From Clostridium sp. CAG:138 (GTDB lineage Bacteria; Bacillota; Clostridia; Christensenellales; CAG-138): a DNA stretch of 52,807 nucleotides. The stretch spans positions 67,024 to 119,830 of the forward strand of contig FR879680.1 in the NCBI GenBank assembly GCA_000435055.1, read 5' to 3'. Below the pieces are notes generated by a model. That model saw only the letters and a list, made by a program, of their open reading frames with translations, ran no database searches and was not told where the DNA came from. The position numbers were made by a program, and so were the translations under genes. Positions within the stretch are counted from its first letter, which is position 1, and every line of letters starts with the position of its first letter. Below, one piece after another: positions 28,172-36,862 of this stretch.

Positions 28172-28205
28172 GTATGTGCTTTCGCAAGGTTTGCCTTGCA
28201 CATAC
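28172..28205 (+). promoter_or_regulatory. Mutually exclusive hairpins in the greA leader
   Basis: Two alternative stems share bases: GTATGTGC (28172-28179) with GCACATAC (28198-28205), and the inner GCAAGG/CCTTGC. The ribosome binding site AGGAGGC follows within 10 nt. Alternative folding could affect translation of GreA; this is inference. Confidence 0.4.
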
Positions 28206-28224
28206 AGACTCAGGAGGCAGAAAC

Positions 28225-28704
28225 ATGGCAGAAGTTGTACAGCTTACTCTGGCAGGCAAAAAAGCTCTCGAAGATAAGCTTGAATATTTAAAAAATGTCC
28301 GCAGGGCGGAAATAACCGAGGAGATCGCTGTTGCGCGTTCATTCGGCGACTTAAGCGAAAATGCGGAATACGACGCCGCGAAAGACGCACAGGCTCATAA
28401 TGAACTCGAGATTATGGAGCTTGAAGCGATGCTCAAAAACGTTGTGATCATTGATGAAACTCATACCGACGGCAAAACAGTCACAATGGGTTCGATCGTT
28501 CGCATTAAGTTCGTTGATTTGGGGTTTGAAGATGAATTTAAGATTGTCGGTTCTGCTGAGGCGGATATTGACGCAAAACCAAAGAGCATTTCAAACGACT
28601 CCCCTGTCGGCGCTGCGCTTTTGGGAAAATCGATTGACGAAATCACCAATGTAGAGGCTCCCGGCGGTCTTATGAAGGTTAAAATCATCTCAATCAGGAG
28701 ATAA
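28225..28704 (+). CDS. greA: Transcription elongation factor GreA
   Basis: GreA rescues backtracked RNA polymerase by stimulating transcript cleavage. The N-terminal coiled coil contains EDKLEYLKNVRRAEITEEI and the acidic tip FGDLSENAEYDAAKDAQ. The C-terminal domain contains NDSPVGAALLGKS. It has 159 residues from ATG 28225 (AGGAGGC upstream). The upstream extension of the frame is leader DNA. lysS follows after 46 bp, a common greA-lysS arrangement in Firmicutes. Confidence 0.96.
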   Translation: MAEVVQLTLAGKKALEDKLEYLKNVRRAEITEEIAVARSFGDLSENAEYDAAKDAQAHNELEIMELEAMLKNVVIIDETHTDGKTVTMGSIVRIKFVDLGFEDEFKIVGSAEADIDAKPKSISNDSPVGAALLGKSIDEITNVEAPGGLMKVKIISIRR

Positions 28705-28750
28705 CTTTTAACAGACAGGCTCACGTTAAGATGATGGAGAATTTATATAA

Positions 28751-30265
28751 ATGGAAGAAAATAACATAATCAATACAGAAGAAAACAACACTGTCAACGC
28801 TGAAGAACTCCACGAGCTGCTTCAGATTCGCCGCGATAAGCTTGCGGCGCTTCAGGCTGCCGGAAAAAACCCGTTCGACATTGTAAAATTCGACCAAACC
28901 GATTTCAGCACGGACATAAAGGCAAACTACGAGGCATATGAGGGCAAAAAAGTCTCTGTTGCCGGCCGAATGATGTCAAAACGTGTTATGGGTAAGGCGA
29001 GTTTTGCAGGGCTTCGCGATGCGAAAGGCGATATTCAAGCCTATGTTCGCCGCGATGATATCGGCGAAGAATCATATTCCGATTTTAAAGCATATGATAT
29101 TGGCGATATGCTCGGCATTACCGGATTTGTTTTCAAAACAAAAACAGGCGAAATCTCCATTCATGCGGAAACAGTCACTCTGCTTTCGAAATCATTAAGG
29201 CCGCTTCCGGAAAAATTCCATGGTCTTCGTGATACTGATTTGCGCTATCGCATGCGCTACGTTGACCTTATTATGAACCCCGAGGTTCGCACAACTTTCA
29301 TTAAGCGCAGCCGAATTATTTCTGAAATTCGCAGATACCTGGATGAGCGCGGATTTTTGGAAGTTGAGACCCCTATTATCAACACCGTTGCAAGCGGTGC
29401 GAATGCGCGTCCTTTTATAAGCCATTATAACGCGCTTGACTTGGACGTTTTTATGCGCATTGCAACCGAGCTTCCGCTCAAAATGTGCATCGTCGGCGGT
29501 TTGGAAAAGGTTTATGAGATAGGTCACCAGTTCCGCAACGAGGGCATGGATGCGACGCATAATCCTGAATATACAAGCATGGAGCTTTATCAGGCTTACA
29601 CCGATTACCACGGAATGATGGAACTTGCCGAAAATCTGCTCTCCCACTGCGCGAAAACGATTCTCGGCACTACAAAAATTACGTATCAGGGCAAAGAAAT
29701 TGACCTCACTCCCCCCTTCCGCCGTCAAACCATGAATGACGCGGTTCTTGAGCACACCGGTGTTGATTTCTATGCCTGCAGGGACGGCGCGGAGGCAATT
29801 GAAAAAGCGAAGTCCCTCGGCCTCGAAATTGAGGATAAAACTGCGCCCATCGGCAAGGTTCTTTTTGCGGCCTTTGATGAATTTGTTGAGAGCAAGCTCA
29901 TCCAGCCCACGTTTATTATTGATTATCCCGTTGAGGTTTCTCCGCTTACAAAGCGCAAACCTGATAATCCCGGGATCGTTGAACGCTTTGAGCTTTTCAT
30001 TGCCGGCGCAGAGTATTGCAACGCTTTCAGCGAGCTGAACGACCCCATCGACCAGCGTGCGCGTTTCGAACAGCAGGCGCAGGAAAAAGCAAAAGGCGAC
30101 GATGAGGCAATGCCCATTGATGAAAACTTCATCGCTGCACTCGAATACGGAATGCCCCCCACCGGCGGCATCGGTTTCGGCATCGACAGGATTATCATGC
30201 TCCTGACCGATTCCCCCACAATCAGGGACGTTCTGCTCTTCCCCACAATGAAGCCCATTGACTGA
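28751..30265 (+). CDS. lysS: Lysyl-tRNA synthetase, class II
   Basis: It charges tRNA-Lys. An N-terminal anticodon-binding OB fold (about residues 60-165) is followed by the class II core. Motif 1 is FLEVETPIINTVASGANARPF, motif 2 includes YEIGHQFRNEGMDATHNPEYTSMELYQAY, and motif 3 is TGGIGFGIDRIIMLLTDS. It has 504 residues, the usual length, with a short acidic Asn-rich start (EENNIINTEENNTVNAEE). It is probably co-transcribed with greA and ends at the hairpin at 30325. Confidence 0.97.
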   Translation: MEENNIINTEENNTVNAEELHELLQIRRDKLAALQAAGKNPFDIVKFDQTDFSTDIKANYEAYEGKKVSVAGRMMSKRVMGKASFAGLRDAKGDIQAYVRRDDIGEESYSDFKAYDIGDMLGITGFVFKTKTGEISIHAETVTLLSKSLRPLPEKFHGLRDTDLRYRMRYVDLIMNPEVRTTFIKRSRIISEIRRYLDERGFLEVETPIINTVASGANARPFISHYNALDLDVFMRIATELPLKMCIVGGLEKVYEIGHQFRNEGMDATHNPEYTSMELYQAYTDYHGMMELAENLLSHCAKTILGTTKITYQGKEIDLTPPFRRQTMNDAVLEHTGVDFYACRDGAEAIEKAKSLGLEIEDKTAPIGKVLFAAFDEFVESKLIQPTFIIDYPVEVSPLTKRKPDNPGIVERFELFIAGAEYCNAFSELNDPIDQRARFEQQAQEKAKGDDEAMPIDENFIAALEYGMPPTGGIGFGIDRIIMLLTDSPTIRDVLLFPTMKPID

Positions 30266-30324
30266 TTCGACGCACGCCGCGCCGAGCATTTTAAAGCAAT
30301 TCCGCAACAGTTGATTGAATCAAT

Positions 30325-30360
30325 AAATCCCGCCCGAGGCAAAAGCTTCCGGCGGGATTT
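30325..30360. terminator. Convergent terminator between lysS and the cmr operon
   Basis: A perfect 10-bp stem, AAATCCCGCC with GGCGGGATTT, and a 16-nt loop. It lies between two converging transcripts and could serve both, although the U-run is short on both strands. Confidence 0.7.
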
Positions 30361-30376
30361 GTGCATTGACGATCGG

Positions 30377-30410
30377 TTTACTTGCAATTGATATTTACTT
30401 GCAATTGACA
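30377..30410. repeat. 17-bp tandem repeat at the cmr operon boundary
   Basis: Two 17-bp units of TTTACTTGCAATTGA-T/C-A (30377-30393 and 30394-30410), then GTCAAT repeats (CAAGGCGTCAATGCGTCAATG) up to the cmr6 stop. They mark the housekeeping/defence boundary. Confidence 0.8.
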
Positions 30411-30437
30411 GGTGATTGACGTCAAGGCGTCAATGCG

Positions 30438-31415
30438 TCAATGCGCTCTGTTCCTATTCATGCTTCCGTTCCTTTTCATGTTATTGTAGCATTCCGAACA
30501 GTATTTTTTCAGTTCTCCCCTAACGGGATCGGGCTCGCGTTTGCGTTGTTTACAAATCGGACAAAGCAGCTGCGGGTCGATCCGAACTTGAGGTTGTTCG
30601 TTTGCCGTATTCGCTCTTTCAGCAGGCGGCGCGATATTTTGCGAGACCGCACCATCGGAAACGGGCAGCAAAATGCCGTATCCGACATTTGTCTTTGCAC
30701 CGACGCCGAAATAACACAGCAGCATTCGGAACAGTTCCTGTTTATTCTCTGCGGAAATTTCTATACCGCTTGGGAGCGTTGCATGATGCAGAATGAAACG
30801 GAACTCGAAGGTCACTCCGGGCAGAATCTTGATGATATGTATCGGATTCGGATTTTTCATCAGGTTTTTGTCCAAGGGGTAATGCGGCGTGATGTAGTCC
30901 GCACCGAGAACCCTGTTGCCTTTGCCGCCTTTGGCAAGCACGGCATCAAGGAAGATATCGCTGCCTTCGAAAATATCCTTATCAAGCTCTTCTATGTCTT
31001 TGTCACAAATGCTTTCGTTTTCGAGTATTTTACTAAGGAAATCAATGACAGCGGGACGGCGGTCCACAAATGAACTTCGCAGAATACCTTTGACGCCCGA
31101 TGAAGGGAGATAGGGCTGACCCGTGACATAGGAAAAGGAGAAGCCGCATTTAATATCCGATGCCACAGCTCCGGAACCGTGCGGATTGCCCGTTCCGATG
31201 AGCAAACCCGGGTAATCCGTTTTTAGCCGGAATTTTTTGAAGCTTTCGCCGAAATGTTCTTCAAGCTCTTGGCAGGCGGAAAAATCGCTGTCCTTGAATT
31301 TCTGCAAAAAGATCATTTCGTTTTTCTTTTTGACGTCTTCTTCAAATTGCTTTGAGTTACCCGGGGCAAGCTGCTCATAATACAGCTTGTTGAATATAAG
31401 GTTGATGTTATTCAC
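30438..31415 (-). CDS. cmr6: Type III-B CRISPR RAMP protein Cmr6 with C-terminal zinc ribbon
   Basis: Cmr6 is a Cas7-like RAMP subunit of the Cmr complex. The RAMP core shows GLLIGTGNPHGSGAVASDI, then GQPYLPSSGVKGILRSSF, the glycine-rich loop and K-G-x-x-R typical of Cmr4/Cmr6. The last 45 residues add two CxxC pairs, CPICKQRKREPD and KKYCSECYNN, a likely zinc ribbon that I do not know from standard Cmr6. I prefer GTG 31415, which overlaps the cmr5 stop and has AAAGGTGA upstream (325 residues); ATG 31439 would add 8 residues. It is the last gene of the operon. Confidence 0.85.
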   Translation of the reverse strand: MNNINLIFNKLYYEQLAPGNSKQFEEDVKKKNEMIFLQKFKDSDFSACQELEEHFGESFKKFRLKTDYPGLLIGTGNPHGSGAVASDIKCGFSFSYVTGQPYLPSSGVKGILRSSFVDRRPAVIDFLSKILENESICDKDIEELDKDIFEGSDIFLDAVLAKGGKGNRVLGADYITPHYPLDKNLMKNPNPIHIIKILPGVTFEFRFILHHATLPSGIEISAENKQELFRMLLCYFGVGAKTNVGYGILLPVSDGAVSQNIAPPAERANTANEQPQVRIDPQLLCPICKQRKREPDPVRGELKKYCSECYNNMKRNGSMNRNRAH

Positions 31416-31830
31416 TTTCACCGTCACCTTTCTGGGCATTGTTCGAATTCTTTTCGGGCAAGAGTTTATAAAAATTCATTGCAAGCTTCAGCGCAACAGA
31501 AGCGTTTATGAACTTTTCGCGCACCTCCGACTGATCCTGACTGCACAACCACTTGAAAATCTCATCCGGTGTCAATATCTCTCCGTTGGAGATGATAAAA
31601 TACATCGCCTGCAAAAGCTTTGGCCTGTCTGCAACGGCTTTGCCCTGCTGGGAAAAGAATGCGACTGCGGACTTGATGCTGCCCATGGTGACGGCTGCAC
31701 CAAAGTTGGAGATCTGGCTTCGATAGGTGCGCTGAATGCATTTAACCCCGTTTTGTATTTCCGAAATGCCGCATTTTTCTATGGCATTGTAAGCTATACT
31801 TAACCATGAGTCTACCACACGCTTGTTCAT
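31408..31830 (-). CDS. cmr5: Type III-B CRISPR small subunit Cmr5
   Basis: A 140-residue, mainly helical protein at the fixed Cmr5 position between cmr4 and cmr6. NKRVVDSWLSIAYNAIEK is followed by SQISNFGAAVTMGSIKSAVAFFSQQ, matching the Cmr5 pattern of an early helix and a conserved G-x-x-I-x-x-x-G/A-L/V-x-x-A-x-x-F segment. In the complex Cmr5 lines the inner filament and contacts target RNA. ATG 31830 has GGAGGC upstream and overlaps the cmr4 stop (ATGA). The longer upstream frame is rejected. Confidence 0.88.
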   Translation of the reverse strand: MNKRVVDSWLSIAYNAIEKCGISEIQNGVKCIQRTYRSQISNFGAAVTMGSIKSAVAFFSQQGKAVADRPKLLQAMYFIISNGEILTPDEIFKWLCSQDQSEVREKFINASVALKLAMNFYKLLPEKNSNNAQKGDGESE

Positions 31831-32651
31831 TCCGCGCCTCCGTTCTGTGCCGCAGGCATGGGAATGATGCTGCACTTTGTGAAGCCCCTGCCGATGGAAG
31901 CGTTTCCGCCGAACTGAATGATGCTGTGTCGGGCGAAATCAAGCTCAAGATTCGGTTCGGGTGAAAGAATCAGGGTGAAGAAAACGCTCTTTGCAGGCAC
32001 AACCTCTTCATACCAAAGGTTATTATCATCACCGACTTTGTTCCTTGCCGTAACAGGAAGAGGATAGCGGCTTGGGTCAAGCTCTTTTGCAATTGCAAAT
32101 CTTTTGCCGAGGAATTGCCCGAGTTTTAAAAACTCAGCCTCTTCGGCGGAGGAAAGAATGCCCGTCGGCTCACCTTCAACTTTTATTTCAGCTTCGCTGC
32201 TGAAATTTGTTGTGACGAGAAAATTATTTTTACCAAAATTCGGAAAACGCAGTTCATGGATTCCGAACGGATTGCAGTTGAAGCAGTCCAAAAGATAAAG
32301 CATGTCGTTTAATGCGGGAACGGTCGTAACAAGCACACTCGGATGAACCGAACCTGCAAGCCGAAGCGGGCGCGCAATGAATTTTGCGTCAAAAAACTTG
32401 TACAGTCCCCCGCCGTCCGCAGTGTCCGGTGTTGACGGTTTGCCGAAAAGCTTTTCAATGTTATCATTGTTATCATTATCAAGGCGTTTGGAAAAATACT
32501 CGCGCATCGCGCCCTTAATGCCGGATGAATGAACGGTTGGGTTGCCGTTCAAATCCTTTTGAACCTCGTTATCAATAATGTTATAGTTGCTTTCACCCGA
32601 GTCAACATGAAGGTCGGTCAGGCATTCCATCTTCAGAAGTGTGGTGTTCAT
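31827..32651 (-). CDS. cmr4: Type III-B CRISPR RAMP backbone and target-RNA nuclease Cmr4
   Basis: Cmr4 forms the repeated Cas7-like backbone that cuts bound target RNA at 6-nt intervals. The N-terminal LTDLHVDSGESNYNIIDNEV contains the conserved aspartate corresponding to the known catalytic residue (here D27). HSSGIKGAMREYFSKRL is the K-G-x-x-R loop that follows. The C-terminus FGGNASIGRGF is the G-rich RAMP loop. It has 274 residues. It overlaps cmr3 and cmr5 by four bases each, so translation is tightly coupled. Confidence 0.92.
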   Translation of the reverse strand: MNTTLLKMECLTDLHVDSGESNYNIIDNEVQKDLNGNPTVHSSGIKGAMREYFSKRLDNDNNDNIEKLFGKPSTPDTADGGGLYKFFDAKFIARPLRLAGSVHPSVLVTTVPALNDMLYLLDCFNCNPFGIHELRFPNFGKNNFLVTTNFSSEAEIKVEGEPTGILSSAEEAEFLKLGQFLGKRFAIAKELDPSRYPLPVTARNKVGDDNNLWYEEVVPAKSVFFTLILSPEPNLELDFARHSIIQFGGNASIGRGFTKCSIIPMPAAQNGGAE

Positions 32652-33823
32652 ACGTTATTTTCCTTTCTTTTTCCGATTATTGCAATATTCATGCCGATTT
32701 TTGTGAGGTTTGCCGTGCACGGAGCATTGGGTTCCGGGTCCGCTCCGCTGCCGGATTCGATGCAGGCTTTAAGAGCCGCTGCATCGTTTGATTTAAAGAT
32801 ACTCCCTGCGGAAATGAGGTGATATACGTTCGCACCTTTGCTGACTTTACCTTTCAGCGATACACTGTATGCGCGGTGATCGCGCATTGCGAGTGCGGTA
32901 AAGAAACAGTGCGCATAAACGTCGGCTGTAAGTGAAGAGTCCCCGCGCAGATAAACCGTGTCCGGGTAAATCAGCTCCGCAAGTGCATCGTTAATTGAAT
33001 CCTCCTCTTCCGCAAAACGGACGGTAAAGGCCGTTCTTCCCTGCCCCATGAACACGACCGTGCTGCTCGGCAGAGTCACATCATCGCGCAGCGTTACATA
33101 GACGGAAAAAGCAAAACCGTCTTGCAGCTGATAACATTCGCGCTTGAAGAAAGCGGATTTGTATTGCTTCTTTGAAATGCCGATGCGCTGAACTTTTTGA
33201 AAAAGCCAATGGGCGGGAATTTGGCTGCCGCTGTTAACATACATATAGCTGTTCGCGAGTCCGTTTTTGACTTTGAACGACTTACAGAAACCGCGCCGGA
33301 TGCCGCTGTCACTGCCGTCAACCGAAAACGTAAACTCATCAAAAACAAAATCATCGGGCGAGAACGGTGCATAAAGGAAGCTTTCTCCGTTATCGGAATC
33401 GGCGGAGTAAGCAAAATTCTTGAATTCGTCCGAATCGGAAATGCAGTGATCTCTCGGCGTCGGAACAAGTGCTTCAGCCTTTTTTGTGTCATAAATGAAG
33501 AGCGGAGAAAGCTTTTCAATTGCACCGAAATCCTGTTCGGAGCTTGAACCGATGTCGAAACCGCCTTTGCCGATGAGATTATCAACGGCAGCTTGCTCAT
33601 TGACACTCAGATTGTATTTTCGGTCGGGCTTGAAAAGCCGACGCCCCTCGTATTCAAAATTGTACAGCAGAGCATATCGCAATGCTCCGAGCAGTGTTGA
33701 TTGTGACGGCGTTTGTTCGCTTGATATAAAGCTTCTGCCCTTATCACCGAACGAAAAAGTTTTTTCATTGCCGAAAAAGTATGCTCCGTGCGGAACAAAA
33801 TCAGCACGATAGGTCTTGCTCAA
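32648..33823 (-). CDS. cmr3: Type III-B CRISPR RAMP protein Cmr3 (Cas5-like)
   Basis: Cmr3 caps the crRNA 5' tag next to Cas10. RADFVPHGAYFFGNEKTFSF and SSEQTPSQSTLLGALRYALL near the N-terminus match the conserved Cmr3 'D-P-hydrophobic-F-x-x-G-r-P-F' and 'P-x-P-s-t-l-x-G-a-l-R' blocks. I place the start at TTG 33823, with AAGGGGGG upstream, giving 391 residues and a 23-bp overlap with cas10. The ATG at 33946 would add 41 residues read through the end of cas10. Target RNA cleavage is by Cmr4, so no catalytic residue is expected here. Confidence 0.88.
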   Translation of the reverse strand: MSKTYRADFVPHGAYFFGNEKTFSFGDKGRSFISSEQTPSQSTLLGALRYALLYNFEYEGRRLFKPDRKYNLSVNEQAAVDNLIGKGGFDIGSSSEQDFGAIEKLSPLFIYDTKKAEALVPTPRDHCISDSDEFKNFAYSADSDNGESFLYAPFSPDDFVFDEFTFSVDGSDSGIRRGFCKSFKVKNGLANSYMYVNSGSQIPAHWLFQKVQRIGISKKQYKSAFFKRECYQLQDGFAFSVYVTLRDDVTLPSSTVVFMGQGRTAFTVRFAEEEDSINDALAELIYPDTVYLRGDSSLTADVYAHCFFTALAMRDHRAYSVSLKGKVSKGANVYHLISAGSIFKSNDAAALKACIESGSGADPEPNAPCTANLTKIGMNIAIIGKRKENNV

Positions 33824-35414
33824 TCTCTTTCCCCCCTTTTTCAATGTAAAATTTTGCAATGCGGAGAACAAACTCCATTGCACGAACCGCATTCGCTGCC
33901 GCATCGGACGTTTTGTCGGCACTGTGTTCGGCTTCTTCGAAAACACGAATATCGGCGTTTGCAGTCAATCGACTGTAGAACGCGGGAAGCGTTTTGTAAA
34001 GGTAGTCCGAATATTTGCCGTCAACATGTATCGACGAATCGAACATATTGCGGAACAATTCACGAACGGTTTCAAAGTCGGCTGCGGCCGCCAGCTTGTT
34101 GAAACCGATGAACAGCGGAGCAAAGGAACAGAATGCGTAAATCACCGAATGCAGCAAGCCTTCGTCAAAGCTTTTAGGCATGTCATCAAGAAAATTTGTA
34201 AATGCAGTCAATCCGTCAATGCCCTTCAGAACGAGGCACTCGCTCTGCCCGGAATGTTTCTGAAGCCGCACGGCAACGCAGTTTTTGCCGCATCTGTTCT
34301 TTGCGTAATCGAACAGCAAGTCTGCCGAATCATCAAGAGCTTCATAAAGCGGAAATTTGCTGTAGCATATGCTTATGCCGAGCGACAGGGACGGCACGGG
34401 GATTGGCTCTTCGCCCGGTTTCTTTTCGGCATTTGCCGCTTTGATCGCATCGATATATGTTTTGAACGATTTTTGAAACAAATCCTTTGCATCCCTTGCG
34501 AAGTGAAACACGGTTTCGCCGGACGAGCTTTCGGCGGGCAGCAGCGCAAGCAGGTCGTCGCCTCCGGAATAAATTGTAACGCCGCTGTAACGGTGAACAA
34601 GATCGGCCATTTCGCCGCAATACAGAAAACAGGTTCTTGAAAAATTGCGCAGTTCATCTGCTTTAAGCGAGGCAATGATTTTGGAAACAGCATCCGCATC
34701 GCTGCGAACGACGGCATAGTAATCGTGTTTTTTCAGTTGCTCGCGAACTTTTCCGTCTTTTGATGTGTCCGCAATGTCCTCAGTGCTTCGAATGCTTGTG
34801 CGATCTTCGCCAAGCAGCGGCCAGTTTTCAAACCCTTGTGTAAGCGGCAGCTCGCGTACGCTGCGGTTGCTGACAGCTTTAACGATCTCGTTGCAGCTTT
34901 CAACCCGAATTATCGGCTGAAAAAGCTCAAGACTGTCCAACGCAAGCCCGCTTTTAAGAATAGGGTTTTCGCCGTTCTCCTCATCAACATCGAATGCAGT
35001 GCAGGCGATAAGCATGTAACGGCGGAGATAATCATCCCCTTCCCCTTCCTTGAAACCGAAGGTATTGGCAAGCGAACGGATTACGGAATTCCTTAAAGCG
35101 GAGAAATTCGTTACATCAAAATTCTTCGCGCGGAAAATGATATGGTCGGGAAATCTTCCCACTCCGTCCGAAACAATGACGTCCGCAGCCGCCGAATCCT
35201 CCTTTGTCCCCGCAGCGTTTTTATGATAATACGGAACGATAATGTCCTCTTCGGAAATGTTGAACTCCGAATGCTCCAAAAGATATTCGCATATCGACTT
35301 GGAAAGATAGGAGAACATGTAACTCGCGGCCCAAAGTGCGCCGGTGGATTCGGCAAGGCCGATGGTTTTGAATATCGGACCCAATGTGACTGCAATGTAT
35401 TTTACTTTACTCAT
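33801..35414 (-). CDS. cas10: Type III-B CRISPR large subunit Cas10 (Cmr2), HD-less, with intact GGDD
   Basis: Cas10 senses target RNA and synthesises nucleotide messengers in its palm domain. The palm motif is IYSGGDDLLALLP (GGDD at residues 284-287), so cyclase/polymerase chemistry should be intact. An earlier palm aspartate block is VVRSDADAVSKII near residue 239. The N-terminus LGPIFKTIGLAESTGALWAASYM matches the Cmr2 'GP-x-x-x-I-x-x-A-R-x-t-x-x-L-W-x-g-S' start. At 537 residues it is short, and I see no HD nuclease motif, so DNA cutting is unlikely. AAGGAGGTGA lies before the ATG. It sits 16 bp after cmr1. Confidence 0.93.
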   Translation of the reverse strand: MSKVKYIAVTLGPIFKTIGLAESTGALWAASYMFSYLSKSICEYLLEHSEFNISEEDIIVPYYHKNAAGTKEDSAAADVIVSDGVGRFPDHIIFRAKNFDVTNFSALRNSVIRSLANTFGFKEGEGDDYLRRYMLIACTAFDVDEENGENPILKSGLALDSLELFQPIIRVESCNEIVKAVSNRSVRELPLTQGFENWPLLGEDRTSIRSTEDIADTSKDGKVREQLKKHDYYAVVRSDADAVSKIIASLKADELRNFSRTCFLYCGEMADLVHRYSGVTIYSGGDDLLALLPAESSSGETVFHFARDAKDLFQKSFKTYIDAIKAANAEKKPGEEPIPVPSLSLGISICYSKFPLYEALDDSADLLFDYAKNRCGKNCVAVRLQKHSGQSECLVLKGIDGLTAFTNFLDDMPKSFDEGLLHSVIYAFCSFAPLFIGFNKLAAAADFETVRELFRNMFDSSIHVDGKYSDYLYKTLPAFYSRLTANADIRVFEEAEHSADKTSDAAANAVRAMEFVLRIAKFYIEKGGKEIEQDLSC

Positions 35415-35430
35415 ATATTCACCTCCTTAT

Positions 35431-36795
35431 TTAAGTGCGCAGAACGGGACGAAGCCAAAGATACTTCGCAGGGAAAACATCTCGACTGGTTAAATCGACA
35501 ATCCCGTATCCGCCGCCTTTGTCACTTGTTTTATCGTTGAAATCCTTCGCAAACGCATCAAGGAACATCTTCAGTGCTTCATCGCCCGAATTTGCTCCCG
35601 GTGCAAGCTCTTCCGCTGTCGGGGTTTTTATCATGCCGCTTTTGCATTCTTGCTTGAGATAGTTGAGCTTTTGCTCACTTGTCGCCTTGCTGTCGTATTT
35701 CTCCTCTTGATTCTTTTCCAGAATATAAAATTCTGAACCGAAGATCTCATCCGGCATTTTCTGCGGAAGAATGAAGACAAACTTTCCGATGGGTTTGAAC
35801 AGCAGCGGCGACGGGAAACGCTCGATTCCTTCCGCGCTGTGGGTGTAAATATCGTAGACGGGTGTATGTGCATTGGGAGCGCGACAGAATCTGGAGTTTT
35901 CGTTTGTGCCCAAAAGCCCGCGCACATAGCGATATCGGACATTGTTGCCATAAGGATGAAGGTGTTCACCCCGGGTTGCTTCGTTATAAACATTGCGAAG
36001 CACTTGTTGCTTAACAAATGCCTTGTCGTTGGCAAGCGGATTTTTTTCCCGCTGAAAGTAACGGAAGACAAAACCGCGGACGTAATTACCCTCACCGCGG
36101 TTAAAGCCGCTTCTCAAAAATGCAGAGATGACCCAAACGGCATCAAGCAGGGCGTCAGCATTGACATCATTGTCGAGCTTGCAGTAATAGGCATTCGGGC
36201 AGTATTTCCCAACGAGGTCAAATCCCTTGGGTTCATTGGGCTTGGTGCTGATATCAACCGTAAACGAACCGAATCCTTTCCGCTGTCGTGTTCCAAAATT
36301 ATGCATCATGAAAAAACCGCGAATGTGTTCGTCAATAAATGTCAGCAGCTCCGGAATGAAGCAGCGAATCGTGAGTGTCAACCCGTCTTTATAAAAGAGT
36401 GACTCTTTAAAGGTTTCCCGAATTGTATCCTGAATATTATTTCCTGATGCCATATTTCCGAAATAGTTTTTGTGTATTTCGTGTAAACTTGCATTCGGCG
36501 GGCGGTGTTCGGCTCTTGCAATGGCTCTTTCAATCGATTGCGTTCTGTCGACTTGTTCGCTGTTCGGTGTGATCCGCATCATGTAATCAAAACTTTGCTG
36601 TGAACCGTCTCCGACAAACCATTTCTTCCATCTGCCGTCCCCGAATCGGTCATCTTTCTCCAATTGTTCAATCAAGAACCTGTCCAATTTCGGCTTGACT
36701 TCCGTTGCGCGCAAACAGGCGTGCGGTTCGGAATGCTGAAAATGGATGAGCGGTGTGTGTTGAACCAATTTGTACTCTTTTTGCCAATCATACAT
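35431..36795 (-). CDS. cmr1: Type III-B CRISPR RAMP protein Cmr1
   Basis: Cmr1 is the Cas7-like tail subunit that seals the 3' end of the crRNA in Cmr complexes. The start YKLVQHTPLIHFQHSEPHACL followed by RATEVKPKLDRFLIEQL matches the large Cmr1 variant ('T-P-x-x-H-F-Q ... L-R-A-t-E-v-K-P-K-L-D-r-F'). The G-rich RAMP loop appears as FGTRQRKGFGSF. It has 454 residues, longer than archaeal Cmr1, in keeping with this variant. ATG 36795 has AAGGAGAA upstream. It is the second gene of the operon, 67 bp after the CorA-like gene. Confidence 0.85.
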   Translation of the reverse strand: MYDWQKEYKLVQHTPLIHFQHSEPHACLRATEVKPKLDRFLIEQLEKDDRFGDGRWKKWFVGDGSQQSFDYMMRITPNSEQVDRTQSIERAIARAEHRPPNASLHEIHKNYFGNMASGNNIQDTIRETFKESLFYKDGLTLTIRCFIPELLTFIDEHIRGFFMMHNFGTRQRKGFGSFTVDISTKPNEPKGFDLVGKYCPNAYYCKLDNDVNADALLDAVWVISAFLRSGFNRGEGNYVRGFVFRYFQREKNPLANDKAFVKQQVLRNVYNEATRGEHLHPYGNNVRYRYVRGLLGTNENSRFCRAPNAHTPVYDIYTHSAEGIERFPSPLLFKPIGKFVFILPQKMPDEIFGSEFYILEKNQEEKYDSKATSEQKLNYLKQECKSGMIKTPTAEELAPGANSGDEALKMFLDAFAKDFNDKTSDKGGGYGIVDLTSRDVFPAKYLWLRPVLRT

Positions 36796-36862
36796 TGGAT
36801 CCGTGTTCTCCTTTCAAAATTAAAAGTCGTTAAAGTTTGTTGAATTTCGCTGAAAAGTGTTT

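Noticed and set aside
29195..30307. 370-residue minus-strand ORF opposite lysS
   Set aside because: It is the mirror of lysS codons; lysS motifs are intact on the plus strand and the antisense translation shows no family motif.
33816..34640. 274-residue plus-strand ORF opposite cas10
   Set aside because: It is antisense to the conserved Cas10 palm domain including GGDD; there is no start signal or recognisable domain.
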